DNA from: Plutella xylostella
Lineage: Eukaryota; Arthropoda; Insecta; Lepidoptera; Plutellidae
Reading direction: 5' to 3'
NCBI RefSeq assembly: GCF_932276165.1
Contig: NC_064004.1
Span: 72,001 to 136,000, forward strand
Length of the DNA: 64,000 nucleotides
The position numbers and the translations under genes were made by a program. Under the pieces are notes generated by a model. That model was not told where the DNA came from and searched no databases. It was given only the letters and a program-made list of their open reading frames with translations. Positions 1 through 10,240 of the stretch are shown here, piece by piece. The stretch's first letter is position 1. Each line of letters begins with the position of its first letter.

Positions 1-179
1 GGATCAGTTTTATGTTTTTGTTTATTTTTCCTATATCCCTCATCATCATCTCCGAAGGGATCAATGATCTTCCTCGTGTATTCTTCTGCTATTTCATTGT
101 ACTTCTCTCTTTCTCTTTTCTTCTCCTTGTTTCTCATGCTTGTAGTTTCCTCTTCTGCTTCAATTTCGTTGAGCAGCAC
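1..179 (-). CDS. Possible internal exon of a charged, coiled-coil-like protein, open at the left edge
   Basis: On the minus strand an open frame runs from a plausible 3' splice site (AATATTCAG, exon first base 179) to the window edge. It reads VLLNEIEAEEETTSMRNKEK and continues with alternating Glu/Lys-Arg residues, then DPFGDDDEG. The composition is that of a coiled coil. The plus-strand ORF here is hydrophobic and looks like its antisense shadow. The frame is also open a little further upstream, to a TGA near 250, so the exon start could differ. No family is recognised. Its relation to the Cys-rich cluster to the right is unknown. Confidence 0.35.
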   Translation of the reverse strand, partial: MLLNEIEAEEETTSMRNKEKKREREKYNEIAEEYTRKIIDPFGDDDEGYRKNKQKHKTD

Positions 180-1698
180 CTGAATATTTTCAGAATTTCT
201 GTTAAACACCGCCGGATGAAAAATGCGCGGACATTTTTCTCGTCAATAAACTCGTTTAATGCGCGTTCCAAAAATCACAGTGCTAAGTTTATGACAAATC
301 GCGATATATTCACGTTTATCTACGTCGATTACGAACCCGTGTAGCGTCAGCAGACTGTTGTGGGCTCTCCTTGTGCTAGAGGTTCATTTTACTTCTATGG
401 TTCTGACTGAAATAATAATGTATTAGTGCTTAACTCACCCAAAAAATGAACAGAGTCAACACCAGGAACTTCATGTTGTACCGAATGAAGGAAACTTTGA
501 GAAGTAATAAAACAATGAAGTACCTCTTATAGTGTCAGAGTAAAATGTTACTCACCTACTGAGTCCACCGATACATTCATTAATCATTAAACTAATATTT
601 ACTTGACTTGAAAGTAAGCAGGTGGGTGTCAGGACACGCGGTAAAATAACTCTTGACTTTTGCTTATTAAGATCGTAAATCAAAGGATTTAATTAAATAT
701 GCAATACCCAACACCTCACCAGTATACTGTACAGTCCACAGAAGAAAAATAATGTATAGCAAAGGCTGAAACAAACAGTTTTCTTCTAATGACATGGAAC
801 AAAGAGTTAAGAACTTCTTCATTATTGTTTCACTCATAAAATCATCAAGAAATTCAAGAATGAGCATTTACCGCAGTAGTGGGTTCACATAATTTTTATC
901 TAGATGAATAACACAAACAAAGTTAAACACAAACACTCACACCTTGTAGTAATGTACTCCCTTGCGGGGTAGGCAGAAGTGCATTGCAGCACCCACTTTT
1001 CGCCAGTGTTATGTTAGTCCCAATGTAATAGGGGGCGGGCCTATTTCTAGATGATTACTTCCATCATTCTGAGTTGGTTTCCTCACGATGTTTCGTGGGC
1101 AGAGAGCTGAGATAATTTATTTTGTTGACCGTATCCGCCCTGCAGCTAAGTAAACTTGAAAGAATCATGAGTCATTTGCATAGAAAACTACAATCTGGAT
1201 CGGAATGTCATGCAAATATTTTTATAAATTAAAATAATAAGCAGAAACCTGAAACCCTACTTCCGTGGTTTCGAGCGTTGTACGCATTCTACCATCGAAT
1301 GGCATATAGAGGGCAATGGGCAGGTGATACAAAATATTTTGGGTCTCTGATGTGCTAGATAAGTAATGATACCTCAATTTGATTTCTCTAAAATTGGCCC
1401 GTAAGACATTTTCACGCAAAAGCCTTACTATTGGTAAATGCTCTATTATATTAAATTAACATAATATACCTATCATTAGAGGAAATGTGGGAGCAGCGAT
1501 ACCCCTTTCTCACGACTTTTATGCCTATTTCTCCTATTTCAACTTACTTTAGCACAATTAAACGCACAGTCCGTATACTAATCCACTGCAGGAGCCTCCA
1601 AGGGTTATTGCCACAAAACAAAGCATTGGTAAGTATCTACCTATAAATAAACCGAAACTAATTAAAAAACAGACGATAGTTACAAACACAGAACCTTT
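180..1698. other. Intergenic or intronic AT-rich stretch
   Basis: Apart from a repeat fragment near 929-1047, I see no coding exon with paired splice signals. The short minus-strand ORFs at 867-667 and 1419-1222 have no low-complexity, Cys-rich or domain-like character and no support. Confidence 0.4.
929..1047 (-). repeat. SINE body fragment (same body as 58770-58895)
   Basis: This block matches almost base for base a block near 58770-58895, which there is joined to a tRNA-like head. Here the head is missing, so it is a truncated copy. Confidence 0.6.
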
Positions 1699-2070
1699 TT
1701 AATTAATAACAACGGAAGCAATAGGCATATTATTATTAGTTTTGTTGAACGCCTTGTTTTTAGCCCTGCAGTCGCGTCCAGGACAACAGCTAGAGTATCT
1801 GTTCACGACGCTAAATCTCTGCAGCTTCTGCAGCGTGCCCGCAGTCCTGGCCTCCTGGTGTCCCCCACTCCTGGTCTCCTTGTGTCCCCCACTCCTGGTC
1901 GGGGCGAGCGCCACCGCCGTCACACTCACGGGGAGGTCTGACTGCAAGTGGTGATACTTCTCGCAGCTCATCCTCCGCTCTCGTCCGCAGATGTCGATGT
2001 GCTGGATCACGGGCATCAGCTCGCATTGGTTATATTTCTGTTGTTTTGTTAGTTGGTTGTTGGTAATCAT
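1699..2070 (-). CDS. Hypothetical small protein with C-terminal Cys residues
   Basis: A 123-codon minus-strand frame begins at ATG 2070 and stops at 1699. It is Gln/Asn-rich at the start (MITNNQLTKQQKYNQ), has Cys at ICGRE and MSCEK, a tandem pair RSGGHKET/RSGGHQEA from a 24-base DNA repeat near 1850-1905, and ends SSCCPGRDCRAKNKAFNK. The mix of a low-complexity start and a Cys-containing tail fits the neighbouring minus-strand genes. Another frame over the same DNA (2026-1811) is also open, and the 24-base repeat keeps several frames open. Unspliced coding potential is the only evidence; no family is recognised. Confidence 0.4.
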   Translation of the reverse strand: MITNNQLTKQQKYNQCELMPVIQHIDICGRERRMSCEKYHHLQSDLPVSVTAVALAPTRSGGHKETRSGGHQEARTAGTLQKLQRFSVVNRYSSCCPGRDCRAKNKAFNKTNNNMPIASVVIN

Positions 2071-2606
2071 TGTAAATCCTGTTGTTGAAATTAAGTGTTT
2101 TTGTTTTTTTTGCGATTTATAAAGTTAATTTAGATTTATATTATTATTTTAGGTTAGTCATAGACAAAATGTTTGGTTTGTCATAATGTCAGATAAAAAT
2201 CAGAACTAATCTTTGCTATGCTAACGCGCCCTACTAACATGCTTATTTTAAGATTCATAAATTCATAAATTTGCTCCTGTAGAATTCCTACGGGTGCCTA
2301 CACGATTTAGAAAAGGCTAGTTCGTAGCTAAAGGGATATATTATTATATAATAATTAAAAACATAAATTAATTATTACTAACTTTGATTTACTTCATACT
2401 GGTTTAACAAACGTAATATTCTTAAAAATTCAGACAGAACATGATTTAGTAAAGTATTTGATGTAAATCGGACCAAAGGCTTTTTACTGTGAGTGTTTGT
2501 TTGTGAGTAGCCTATGTTCAGTAGTGGACGTCTGTTGGCTGTTTAAACTACCACCAGCTCTTCTTTGAGGAACTTGTGGACGAGTGTTCCATCGATTCTT
2601 TCCCTT

Positions 2607-4279
2607 TCACTTTTTCTTTTCCTTCTTTGTTTTTTTCTTCTTTTTCGTAGACGAATCTGATTCGTAATCACTGTCTGTTGATTCGGATTTACTTCCTTTT
2701 GTTTTCTTTCCCTTTTTCTTTTTTTTCTTTTTCGAGGCGTCTGATTCGTCATCGGAAGTTGACTTCGTCTTTTTACTCTTTTTCTTCTTAGTTTTTTTCT
2801 TCTTCTTTGATGTCGTCGACGAGTCTGAGTCAGAGTCGAATGAGCTCTTCCCTCTTTTTCTCTTCATCTTCTTCTTCTTCCTCTTGCTGCCTTCACTGAA
2901 CGAGATGGAAGACTCGTCCTCGTCCGGTGACTCCTCCTCTATCGGCACTGGAAATACGAATCTGATATCAGTGTCTGATATGTAAAAGAAATAAAAAATA
3001 GCAGGTAAATAATGAAAAAGGTTTATATTGCAGCGCAGTATCTGTTCTATTCTCTGTGGGGGTCTAAGTACCTGCATAACCGGCACCTGCATCTCTCGAA
3101 TAGAAACTTGGTGCATAATCTAAAGTGCTTTTCTAAGCTTGGATCATTACCCACCACGCTGGTCCACTGCGGGTTGGTGGGCTCACTATCTAGATGTGCT
3201 AATCAGAAGCGGACGCTTACCTGACTGAGCTTCTACCGCTTTATTGGCGGTAATAAAAAAAGTTATTTTTTTCCACCGTATTCATAGAAAAGTCGTAGGA
3301 AGTTTTAGCTATTGAACTGTGCTGTTCCTCTTTGTCAAAGAACAATTTGCTGTTAGTTGAAGATGATGGACAAAATAGTTTAATCAGTAAAACGTTCTAT
3401 AACTTTTCTATGCATAAAGGGGTTTAAGTGCTCACGTGTGAGTTGGCTGAGGCTCTTCAGCAGCACGGCCTGCAGCCGCGGGTGGAGCTGCTCCTGCTCG
3501 AACGTCGTCAGCTGGAATACAACAACATCATCAATGTAACTTAACCACTCACGTCCCGGTGACCCCTTGGTTAACCAGACACAATAGATTTTTAATTGAC
3601 TTTGATTTCCCGGAGTGTGAATAAAATGTACACAGGATAATGATAAAATCGTACAATTTAAAACAGTAAGACACACCTCTTTCGTAGCACGATGCCAAAG
3701 ATTGGACGCCAAAATGCACGACTCCCTGCAAAGTGAGTAGCAAATCTCGCTGATCCGAGCCGTGAGGTTCCCCTGAGGCATTCGGAACCTCGCGAACACG
3801 CGCCGCTTGGTCCGCTGCGCCTGCTGCCTCCCCGAGCACGGCTCCGAGCACTTCGGTTCCATGTCGCACAGATTCTGGCTCACGGCTATTTCCCCTTGCT
3901 CTTGGGTCCTCACTTTCTTGACTGACTTGCGTTCCCCCAGCGGGGGCGGCGGCGGCCCGAAGATCTCCAGCCCCGAGGGCAGCCGGCGGCGGTGGCCGGA
4001 GCGGCACGAGCCCATGCAGTACGGGGGAGTGTCGCAGGCGTCCCGGAGCGTCCCCTCGCGCTGGAGCACACTCCGGGAGAACAGCTTCTTATCTCTTCTC
4101 CCGGAGTCTTCGTACTCTGAACTATCTGTGTCACTCTTGTTTTCCTTATTTCGTTTCTTTTTGCGTTTTTTGCCACGTTTTTTGCGTTTCTTGGGCTCTT
4201 CTTCACTAACATTTTCGGATGATGAGTATACTTGGTATTCCTTCTCGACGTTTACTAGGTAGTTTCTGAGTTTCTTCAT
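2607..4279 (-). CDS. Gene A: Lys/Ser-rich protein with a Cys-containing middle, 3 exons
   Basis: Exons on the minus strand: 4279-3677 (201 codons from ATG), 3511-3436 (starts CTG ACG, phase 0 in, phase 1 out) and 2947-2607 (phase 1 in, TGA stop). All junctions are GT-AG and the frame closes, giving 339 residues. Residues 21-65 alternate Ser/Glu/Asp with a Lys/Arg block (about 30-48). Then come CDTPPYCMGSC (82-92), a Pro run (109-113), CDMEPKCSEPC (138-148) and ICYSLCRESC (179-188). Exon 2 adds an amphipathic stretch. The last exon is almost entirely Lys blocks alternating with SDSDSS and DSDYESD acidic-serine blocks, typical of casein kinase 2 targets. No signal peptide or transmembrane helix is visible, so the protein is probably intracellular. 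A SINE remnant sits in intron 2. The true C-terminus could differ, because AAAAAGTGAAAG near the stop could also act as a splice donor. No family is recognised. Confidence 0.6.
3043..3240 (-). repeat. SINE-1 copy, diverged, in gene A intron 2
   Basis: Minus-strand copy of the tRNA-derived SINE seen complete at 61675-62010. The body (CCCACCAACCCGCAGTGGAC region) and a degraded head (CGGTAGAAGCTCAG) are recognisable. Confidence 0.6.
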
Positions 4280-4811
4280 GATGGTCTTGGTCTTCCTGTG
4301 TCGTGTGGGCTTGGTATTGGTAGATGTGGCAGCTACTGGCTACTGGCCAAGCCTGCTGGTCCGTGGTTTTACCCCATTCCGCATGCTTGGATGGTGTTTT
4401 AATGGGTCATCACATGTTATTGATGTGTTCAAAGGGTACAAACTCAGGTTGTCTGGAGGCATAGTCGGCTAGTTTATTTCATCATTTTATTATAATTTAT
4501 GACTTTGAGTTTATTGAAATAAAGTGTGTTTATTTTGATTTTGGGATTTCGGCGGATTTCGGGGATTTTGGTAAGTATTTTTTTTACGCTCACAGATTCA
4601 CAGACTCTGTGGGCAACGTAGTGTTGCTTTATCTGTGCCTACTGTAGATTTTAAATAATGATTTCATTATTCTGAGCTTATTGGTCCTCCCTTAGGGTCC
4701 TCGTTACCACAGCCTGCCCTTTCAATGAGGACATAAAGCATTATTCATTAATAGTATTTAATAGCAATAAGTATAAACTTACTAGAGAAACTTCCTTCTT
4801 TAAACAAAAGG

Positions 4812-4817
4812 TTTATT
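4812..4817 (-). promoter_or_regulatory. Polyadenylation signal AATAAA
   Basis: AATAAA on the minus strand 52 bases past the stop codon at 4869. It supports the small terminal exon at 4928-4869 as a real 3' end. Confidence 0.45.
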
Positions 4818-4868
4818 AAATAAATAAATAATTAGACAACACATTACATTATTTTCACAAAACTTTCA

Positions 4869-4928
4869 CTAAATAATAATAGGTATGATTAATTTCATAT
4901 CAGGGCAGTCGTTTGGAGGCGGTCGCAC
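4869..4928 (-). CDS. Candidate terminal exon, parent gene uncertain (C or J)
   Basis: A strong 3' splice site (TTTTTGTTGCAG) precedes a 60-base open frame in phase 0 that reads VRPPPNDCPDMKLIIPIII and stops at 4869. A polyadenylation signal follows. Exon C (ending at 9508) and the J exon (if it ends at 5685) both end in phase 0, so either could splice here. The other two frames also stop within the exon, so phase is not proven. Confidence 0.35.
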   Translation of the reverse strand: MRPPPNDCPDMKLIIPIII

Positions 4929-5108
4929 CTGCAACAAAAACAAGTTTTCAATTGCTACCTATTATCATAGTGATGAGTGTGATGCGTTGATGATAACAAT
5001 TACGATGTTACTCTCGCGAGCAATGAAAAATATTCCGAAACACAAAAGGCTAGCTTAATGACGCCGTCTGCAATATTGAAGTAGTTACACTAATAGCGCA
5101 TCAGAATA

Positions 5109-5328
5109 TTACAAACTTCTTCTTGTCGTGTCCGCCACCGACACGTCGAAACTCCTCGGGTTGGCCTTGAGGAGGTCGTCCCGGGTGCAGGTGTTGGGAC
5201 ATCCAGGGCACACCATCAGGTGCTCCATGGTCTGTGGAGACGCACCACATGCGCAGATGTTGGAGGCAGGGCTGCGGTAACCCCACCTGCCCATGTCGTC
5301 CTGACTCGGTTGAATGACTTCCATCCAT
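5109..5328 (-). mobile_element. 3' remnant of a LINE (C-terminal zinc-knuckle-like segment)
   Basis: The minus frame encodes ICACGASPQTMEHLMVCPGC followed by a short tail and a stop. The pattern CxCG...QTMxHLxxCPxC is typical of the extreme C-terminus of many insect non-LTR retrotransposon polyproteins. No reverse-transcriptase motif remains. Confidence 0.6.
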
Positions 5329-5489
5329 CTATTTTATTATTTTCCAGGTCCTTTTTGTTTGTGGGTGAAACTTTTTCATTGCGCGAGAGTGTACAATATA
5401 TTACTGGGGTTTCGGTTAAAAAGTAATTACTAGACTCACTTTGTCACCAGTTAGTTGTGTAAATTGCATGCACATTTCGCCGTTCATCT

Positions 5490-5957
5490 TCATCTAGTGT
5501 GTGAGGCGGACATCGGACAACCTGGTTTATACCGACGATATGTTGTCAGCTGCAATAGAAATTAAAAAAATCACTCAACATTACAATATCATCACACGAG
5601 GTCACGTAGAATCTATTCACCATATTGGCTGTAGCAAGTATCGTATTTCTGCATCAAATCGATTCTAAGAACACAAAAACTAACTTCTCTGAAGAGACAT
5701 GTGAACGTCTGGCGAATGGACCAGGACATCCAAAAACAGATCCTGCAACAGCCTCTACCGACCCAGACAATCCACGGTGTATCGTCAGGCTTGCACCGCG
5801 GGGCACAAAACTTGCTTCGCGCGAAGCAGGGCTTGCGTCGCTCGGCACAGGGGCCGTGGCAAGGGTCGCATGAGCAATACCGTCGCGTGAAGATACCAGG
5901 GCCGAAGAGCTTGCAAGGAGTACTGCCCGGTTGACATGTTTTTCGGCATTGGAACAT
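5490..5957 (-). CDS. Gene J: small Cys-rich protein
   Basis: From ATG 5957 the minus frame reads MFQCRKTCQPGSTPCKLFGP and continues with YCSCDPCHGPC, KPCFARSKFCAPRC and RGCCRICFWMSW. It stops unspliced at 5613 (114 residues). A likely alternative is splicing at GAA|GTTAGT (last exon base 5685) to a 20-codon exon at 5549-5490 that has a strong acceptor (TTTCTATTGCAG) and stops at 5490, giving 110 residues; the phase closes. AATAAA on the minus strand at 5338-5333 could serve the spliced form. The cysteines are dense in the first two thirds, unlike the C-terminal placement in neighbours. There is no signal peptide. A possible acceptor just upstream (ATATCTAG) means 5957 may not be the first exon. 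Confidence 0.5.
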
Positions 5958-7307
5958 TGTGGTGTCGTTCCACCTAGATATTTAGAGTGTTTACATTTTT
6001 ATCATATCATCATTTGTTCTGAAGGCCTTGTCAATGCTTTGATGTTTGACTTTGACGGGGATGTGGTGACAGATACTACAGATGAGAAAAATACACTACA
6101 GATACTTCTTGAGAAATCTAATTTACAGTCAATACTGTAAACTCGAGGCCGTTATTCTAAGTTTGCAAGTTAACTACTGTTAGTTTTAACAAGATTCGAG
6201 CTACTAACCTGATTACACCTATCGAGTAAAGTGGCGAGACAGGACCCTCAGCCGAGCACTGGGTCTATCGCCAGGCGTTCATTGGTCGAGGATCGGCCGA
6301 GGATACTGTCTCGCCAGGTAGGTGTAATGAGGGTATTCACGACTCGAACACAGCTACTCTCTAATTTTTAATTGAAAAGAATTCTGACATTTTATAAGTG
6401 ATCCTACTAAAAAAGTTCTTTACCGAAAAAAGGAAAAATTGCGATCCATTTCTGGGCAATAATTTTTTCTTAATATTTTTATACAAAAAGATAAATCTAA
6501 ATATTTACTTGCTCAAGTAAACTAATACAAAAATAATAAATATTTCAATATAATAGCTGTTCCCGCGAGCTTCGCTTCGCCTTAATAAGTTTTCCCGTGG
6601 GAATTCCGCGATAAAAAGTAACATATGAGTTAATCCAGGGTGTCAGCTAACTCCATTCCAAATTTCATTAAAATCGGTTCAGCCGTTTTGACGTGAAGAA
6701 ATAACAAACATACACACGTACATACATACATACATACACGCATACACTTACAAACTTTCGCATTTATAATATGAAGTAGGATCACGACTCACGACCAATG
6801 TATCGAAATAATTTTAATTGCTTTATTTTATTCTTTAGCATGGCATCACTTCCTACTAAATTCAGGGATAATAAACCTTTTTAATCAATTTCAAAAAAAG
6901 ATTGTCTATTCGGTAAGTACATATATGTTCGGTATGTATGTAAGATTATTGGAACTGCACCATATTGACATATGACAATATATTAGGGCTAATAAACAAA
7001 TATTCAAAATTTTATAAATGTTTATGTACCCATGTATGTTTATATGCTTGTTGGTATGTATGTTTGTCCACGCATACCTCCGAAACGATTGATCCGATTG
7101 TCACTATTCTTTTTGAGGGTTCCGTACCTCAAAAGGAAAAAAAAGAACCCTTATAGGATCACACTTTGTTGTCACCACCTTTTTTCTCGGAAACGGGTAA
7201 AGATATCAAGCTGATATTTCTTATAGATGTACATAATTATGATGAAATTAAAAGGAAAACTACCTCAGGTAATTAAGTAGACTTGTACGGAACACTCAGT
7301 GCGCGAG

Positions 7308-7560
7308 TCCAACTGGCTCAGTCGGGTAAGCGCCCGCTTCTCAAGCAAGAGATGCGGGTTCGAATCTCGGCGCTGACATGTAGGTAACAATGAGTTCTTT
7401 GAATTTAAGTACAATGTATACCATCGCTCTTACGGAGAAGGAAAACATCTAGATGTGTGAACCCACCAACACCGCAGTGGACCAGCGTGGTGGGAAATGG
7501 TCCAAGCTTAAGAAGGCAGTATGGAGATGCTGGAGGCGCTTCCCCATGGCAAAGGGAGGA
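7308..7560 (+). repeat. SINE-1 copy with tRNA-like head
   Basis: The head GGCTCAGTCGGGTAAGCGCC followed by GGTTCGAATC (A- and B-box-like) and the shared body (AGTGGACCAGCGTGGTGGG) identify it. The 3' end is truncated compared with 61675-62010. Confidence 0.7.
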
Positions 7561-7769
7561 TCCTCCGACCGTAGGAACCAAGTGTAGGTTTCATCAAAAT
7601 CGGTTAGTGAGTTTTCAAGAAAGATTTTCATTCGACTTCTTTGAATGCTCGAATGCGCTCATATGTTCTCAGTCTCAGTGTAATTTGCTTCTATTTCTTG
7701 TCTACATCTTGTTATATTTGTTAAGTTTCTGTTAGGTTTTTCCTTGTTGACTTTTCGCGTTGTGATCGT

Positions 7770-8270
7770 TTGTTGATTTTTATAAACGTTATGGAGCCAC
7801 AACCTGGCCCTTCCCGGGAAACAGCCCCAACTGACAGAGCACAAGAGTCAGACTTTCTCTCTCCCAGAAAAAAGCGTCCTCGTGGTTCTTTTTCGCCAAA
7901 CGAAAAGACCATCATTCTAAATATTTACAAATATAATATAGAAAATTGGCCGGAAACAACTGATTGGAGTGCAAAGGAATGTGCTAAAAAGACTTCCGAG
8001 ATGATTGGCGTGAGTCTGTCAAGTGTCTATAAAATTATCAAAGAATATAAAGACACAAAAGAGTTTCAGAAACCGAAAAAGAGTGGTCCGCAACTATCTT
8101 TCATACATTTTGATGACTTTACTTTTACGACAATTCGACGAAAGGTTCACGCGTTTTTCTACTGGAACGAAATTCCGACTATTGCAAATTTTTCACCTCT
8201 ATTCAAATACGAACGCAACATCGGCCTGACATCGGCGTACTACGGCTACCGTTTCAAAAAGAATTACTAG
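7770..8270 (+). pseudogene. Truncated DDE-type transposase, N-terminal helix-turn-helix part
   Basis: The frame from ATG 7791 encodes MEPQPGPSRETAPTDRAQES, then a basic patch (KKRPRGSF) and a helix-turn-helix-like region (VSLSSVYKIIKEYKDTKEFQ), then IRRKVHAFFYWNEIPT. This order matches the N-terminus of transposase-like proteins common in Lepidoptera. The catalytic DDE part is missing and the last 30 residues look unrelated, so the copy is internally deleted and cannot encode an active enzyme. Confidence 0.55.
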
Positions 8271-8560
8271 TTGTTTTTAGATATATTTTCTACGACAGCG
8301 ATAATTATATAAGATAATTGAGATTATCTTTAATTGTATTTTTCACTGTTTGTGATATATTTAGGTACGGTAATTATTCTCACCGTAGGTAAATCCCCTT
8401 TTAATTTGGAGCGCCGCACTTAATAAAATGGATACAGGGACTAAAAAAAATTTATTATAGTCTCAGATGTCCAGACTCGTATTGAAAAAGTGCCCAGCCC
8501 AAAAAGGTTTGTGATCTCTGATTTGTCTAAAATTGATAACTGTCAGAATTCCGTAAGAAT

Positions 8561-9507
8561 ACTAATTACAGTGTAGTCACTACTCTATGAGGCTGTCTGA
8601 CGTCTTACAAGTGGCATTTTTGCAAGATACTTATTGGCTCGTTGGAATGATGATGGTACGGAATGGTGGTCAAGAAAGGACGTAGAGCAGTTGGAACATA
8701 CCTGCCAGGTGCGAAGACGACATCGTCGAAGTAGCAGGAAGGCAGTTGCTTAGAGCAGCATAGGACTGAAAAGGTCGGAGGTAATTATGTTAAAACGGTG
8801 GATGCGAATGGCTTTGCTATTTGTAAATTTATGTATTTCAATATCTTTTAAGGAGGTAAATACTTCTATTTCCATGGCTAATACCTAGCCATAGCCAACA
8901 GAAAGCGAAGACGAAAATGATGATAATATAATACTCCATACTCACTCTGTGTAAAAGGCAGTCATTATAATTTCTTGAAGCACTTTTTATTGCACTTTCT
9001 ATTGTACTTTCCAAACTGTAAGAATAGAAAAAACATGCGTTTAAAAAAAAACATAGCTCTGATAGATGATAATGAAAGGTGCATGCTTGAAGGTAACATT
9101 TGCATCAAATCGCCTGAAATAATCATTTTAATAAAGCTTGCTTATAAGGGGACACTCAATCCCACGCCACTCAGTAGAGCCAGATGCCACAGTAAACATA
9201 GAATCCGTTCGATAGTTTAAGCAAAAATATACCGCACGCCATATTATCCCATATATAGATAATAACGATATAATTAACTAAGCTTTATTAATGATTGCCC
9301 TGCCTAACCCTTCCACCGTGTCCAGGAGTGGAGACCGCGATTAGGCAAACGTACTGTAGGACTCCCTCCGGCTAGTTGGGTTGATAACGACTCGCGAAAG
9401 TTAGGTAATGATTGGATGCGGAAAGCTATAGATGGCATCCAGTGGCGTGTTTCGGGAGTGGCCTGCGGGCTGCAGTGGACTGCTATACGTTGATCTTGAT
9501 AACTCAC
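8561..9507. other. AT-rich stretch without recognisable exons
   Basis: I see no splice-paired open frame here. The plus ORF at 8975-9220 has no domain character. Confidence 0.4.
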
Positions 9508-9724
9508 ACAACACAGGCACTGGCAGATGAGCTGGCAGAGACACCGGGCCACCTTCCTGCAGACTTGTAGACACTCGCGGCAGACGGCCACCAGGCGGCG
9601 CCACTCGTCGGGCCCGGCCTCGCGGCACACCCCGCGGCACGCCGCTGACCTCTGGCACCACACGAACGGGTAGTTGGAGCAGTTGCAGCAGCGGCGACAC
9701 ATCGCGTCATCGACGCATTGAGGG
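9508..9724 (-). CDS. Gene C: Cys-rich exon
   Basis: This exon lies between a good acceptor (TTCCCTTCAG) and a strong donor (TGT|GTGAGT). It encodes about 72 residues with 17 cysteines: QCVDDAMCRRCCNCSNYPF, then a Glu/Arg stretch, then CRECLQVCRKVARCLCQLIC and CLCC at the exon end. Spacing of three or four residues between cysteines would put them on one face of a helix. An internal ATG at 9702 could be the start if the upstream acceptor is not used; with the acceptor, the codon is split 2+1. Splicing onward to 4928-4869 is possible (phase 0). It lies divergent to gene B, about 0.5 kb away. No family is recognised. Confidence 0.5.
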
Positions 9725-10240
9725 CTGAAGGGAATGCTGGTTGTGGAGAGTTAACTTGGAATGTATTATTTAAAGAAAGGCACAGAAAGTTGATGTTAAA
9801 TTTCAATGTCTGGTTGGCATTGGTGTTGGTGCTCACGTGGTGCTGTCAACCACCTGTCAACTTCTGTGATGCAGTCACCAATGTCAGTCCACAGAAGGTA
9901 ACGCAGTGTACGTGAGGAAAAAATAAAATTATTCCAAGATTTAAGAAGTGGCTTTGCCGGATTCATCCTTATTCTGTTCTGACATTGACATCATGGATTA
10001 TGACAAACATTCTGTCATATTATCAAGCGAAATCAAAGAACTCGATGTAAATTATTTGTTAAATTTATTTCTACACCAGCCAATGTGATATTGTGTTAAA
10101 TTCAAAGATGTTCTGGCGATTCTTAAAAGAAGTACAAACCTAGTTTAAAGAAGCAAACAGTCATGTTTCTAAATTGACCGTCGGAAATCTTGTAATTGTA
10201 TGGATACCTCAACAGCATCTAATTTAGGTGTAGAAGTGTG

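Larger units (their letters stand above)
6362..8560 (+). mobile_element. Composite transposon copy carrying a transposase fragment
   Basis: The two outer parts (about 6362-7300 and 8275-8560) recur in reverse complement at 37262-36305 and 35970-35690. The left part includes CATA/CATAC short repeats. Copy 1 has a SINE (7308-7560) and a transposase-like ORF in the middle; the second copy lacks the ORF. It therefore looks like one DNA element, with the other copy an internal-deletion derivative. Confidence 0.6.

Noticed and set aside
667..867. Small hydrophobic minus ORF
   Set aside because: No splice signals, repeats, domain or neighbour support.
2543..2752. Lys/Arg-rich ORF in a different frame from gene A exon 3
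   Set aside because: It is a frame shift of the same Lys-rich DNA and does not agree with the phase of the upstream exon.
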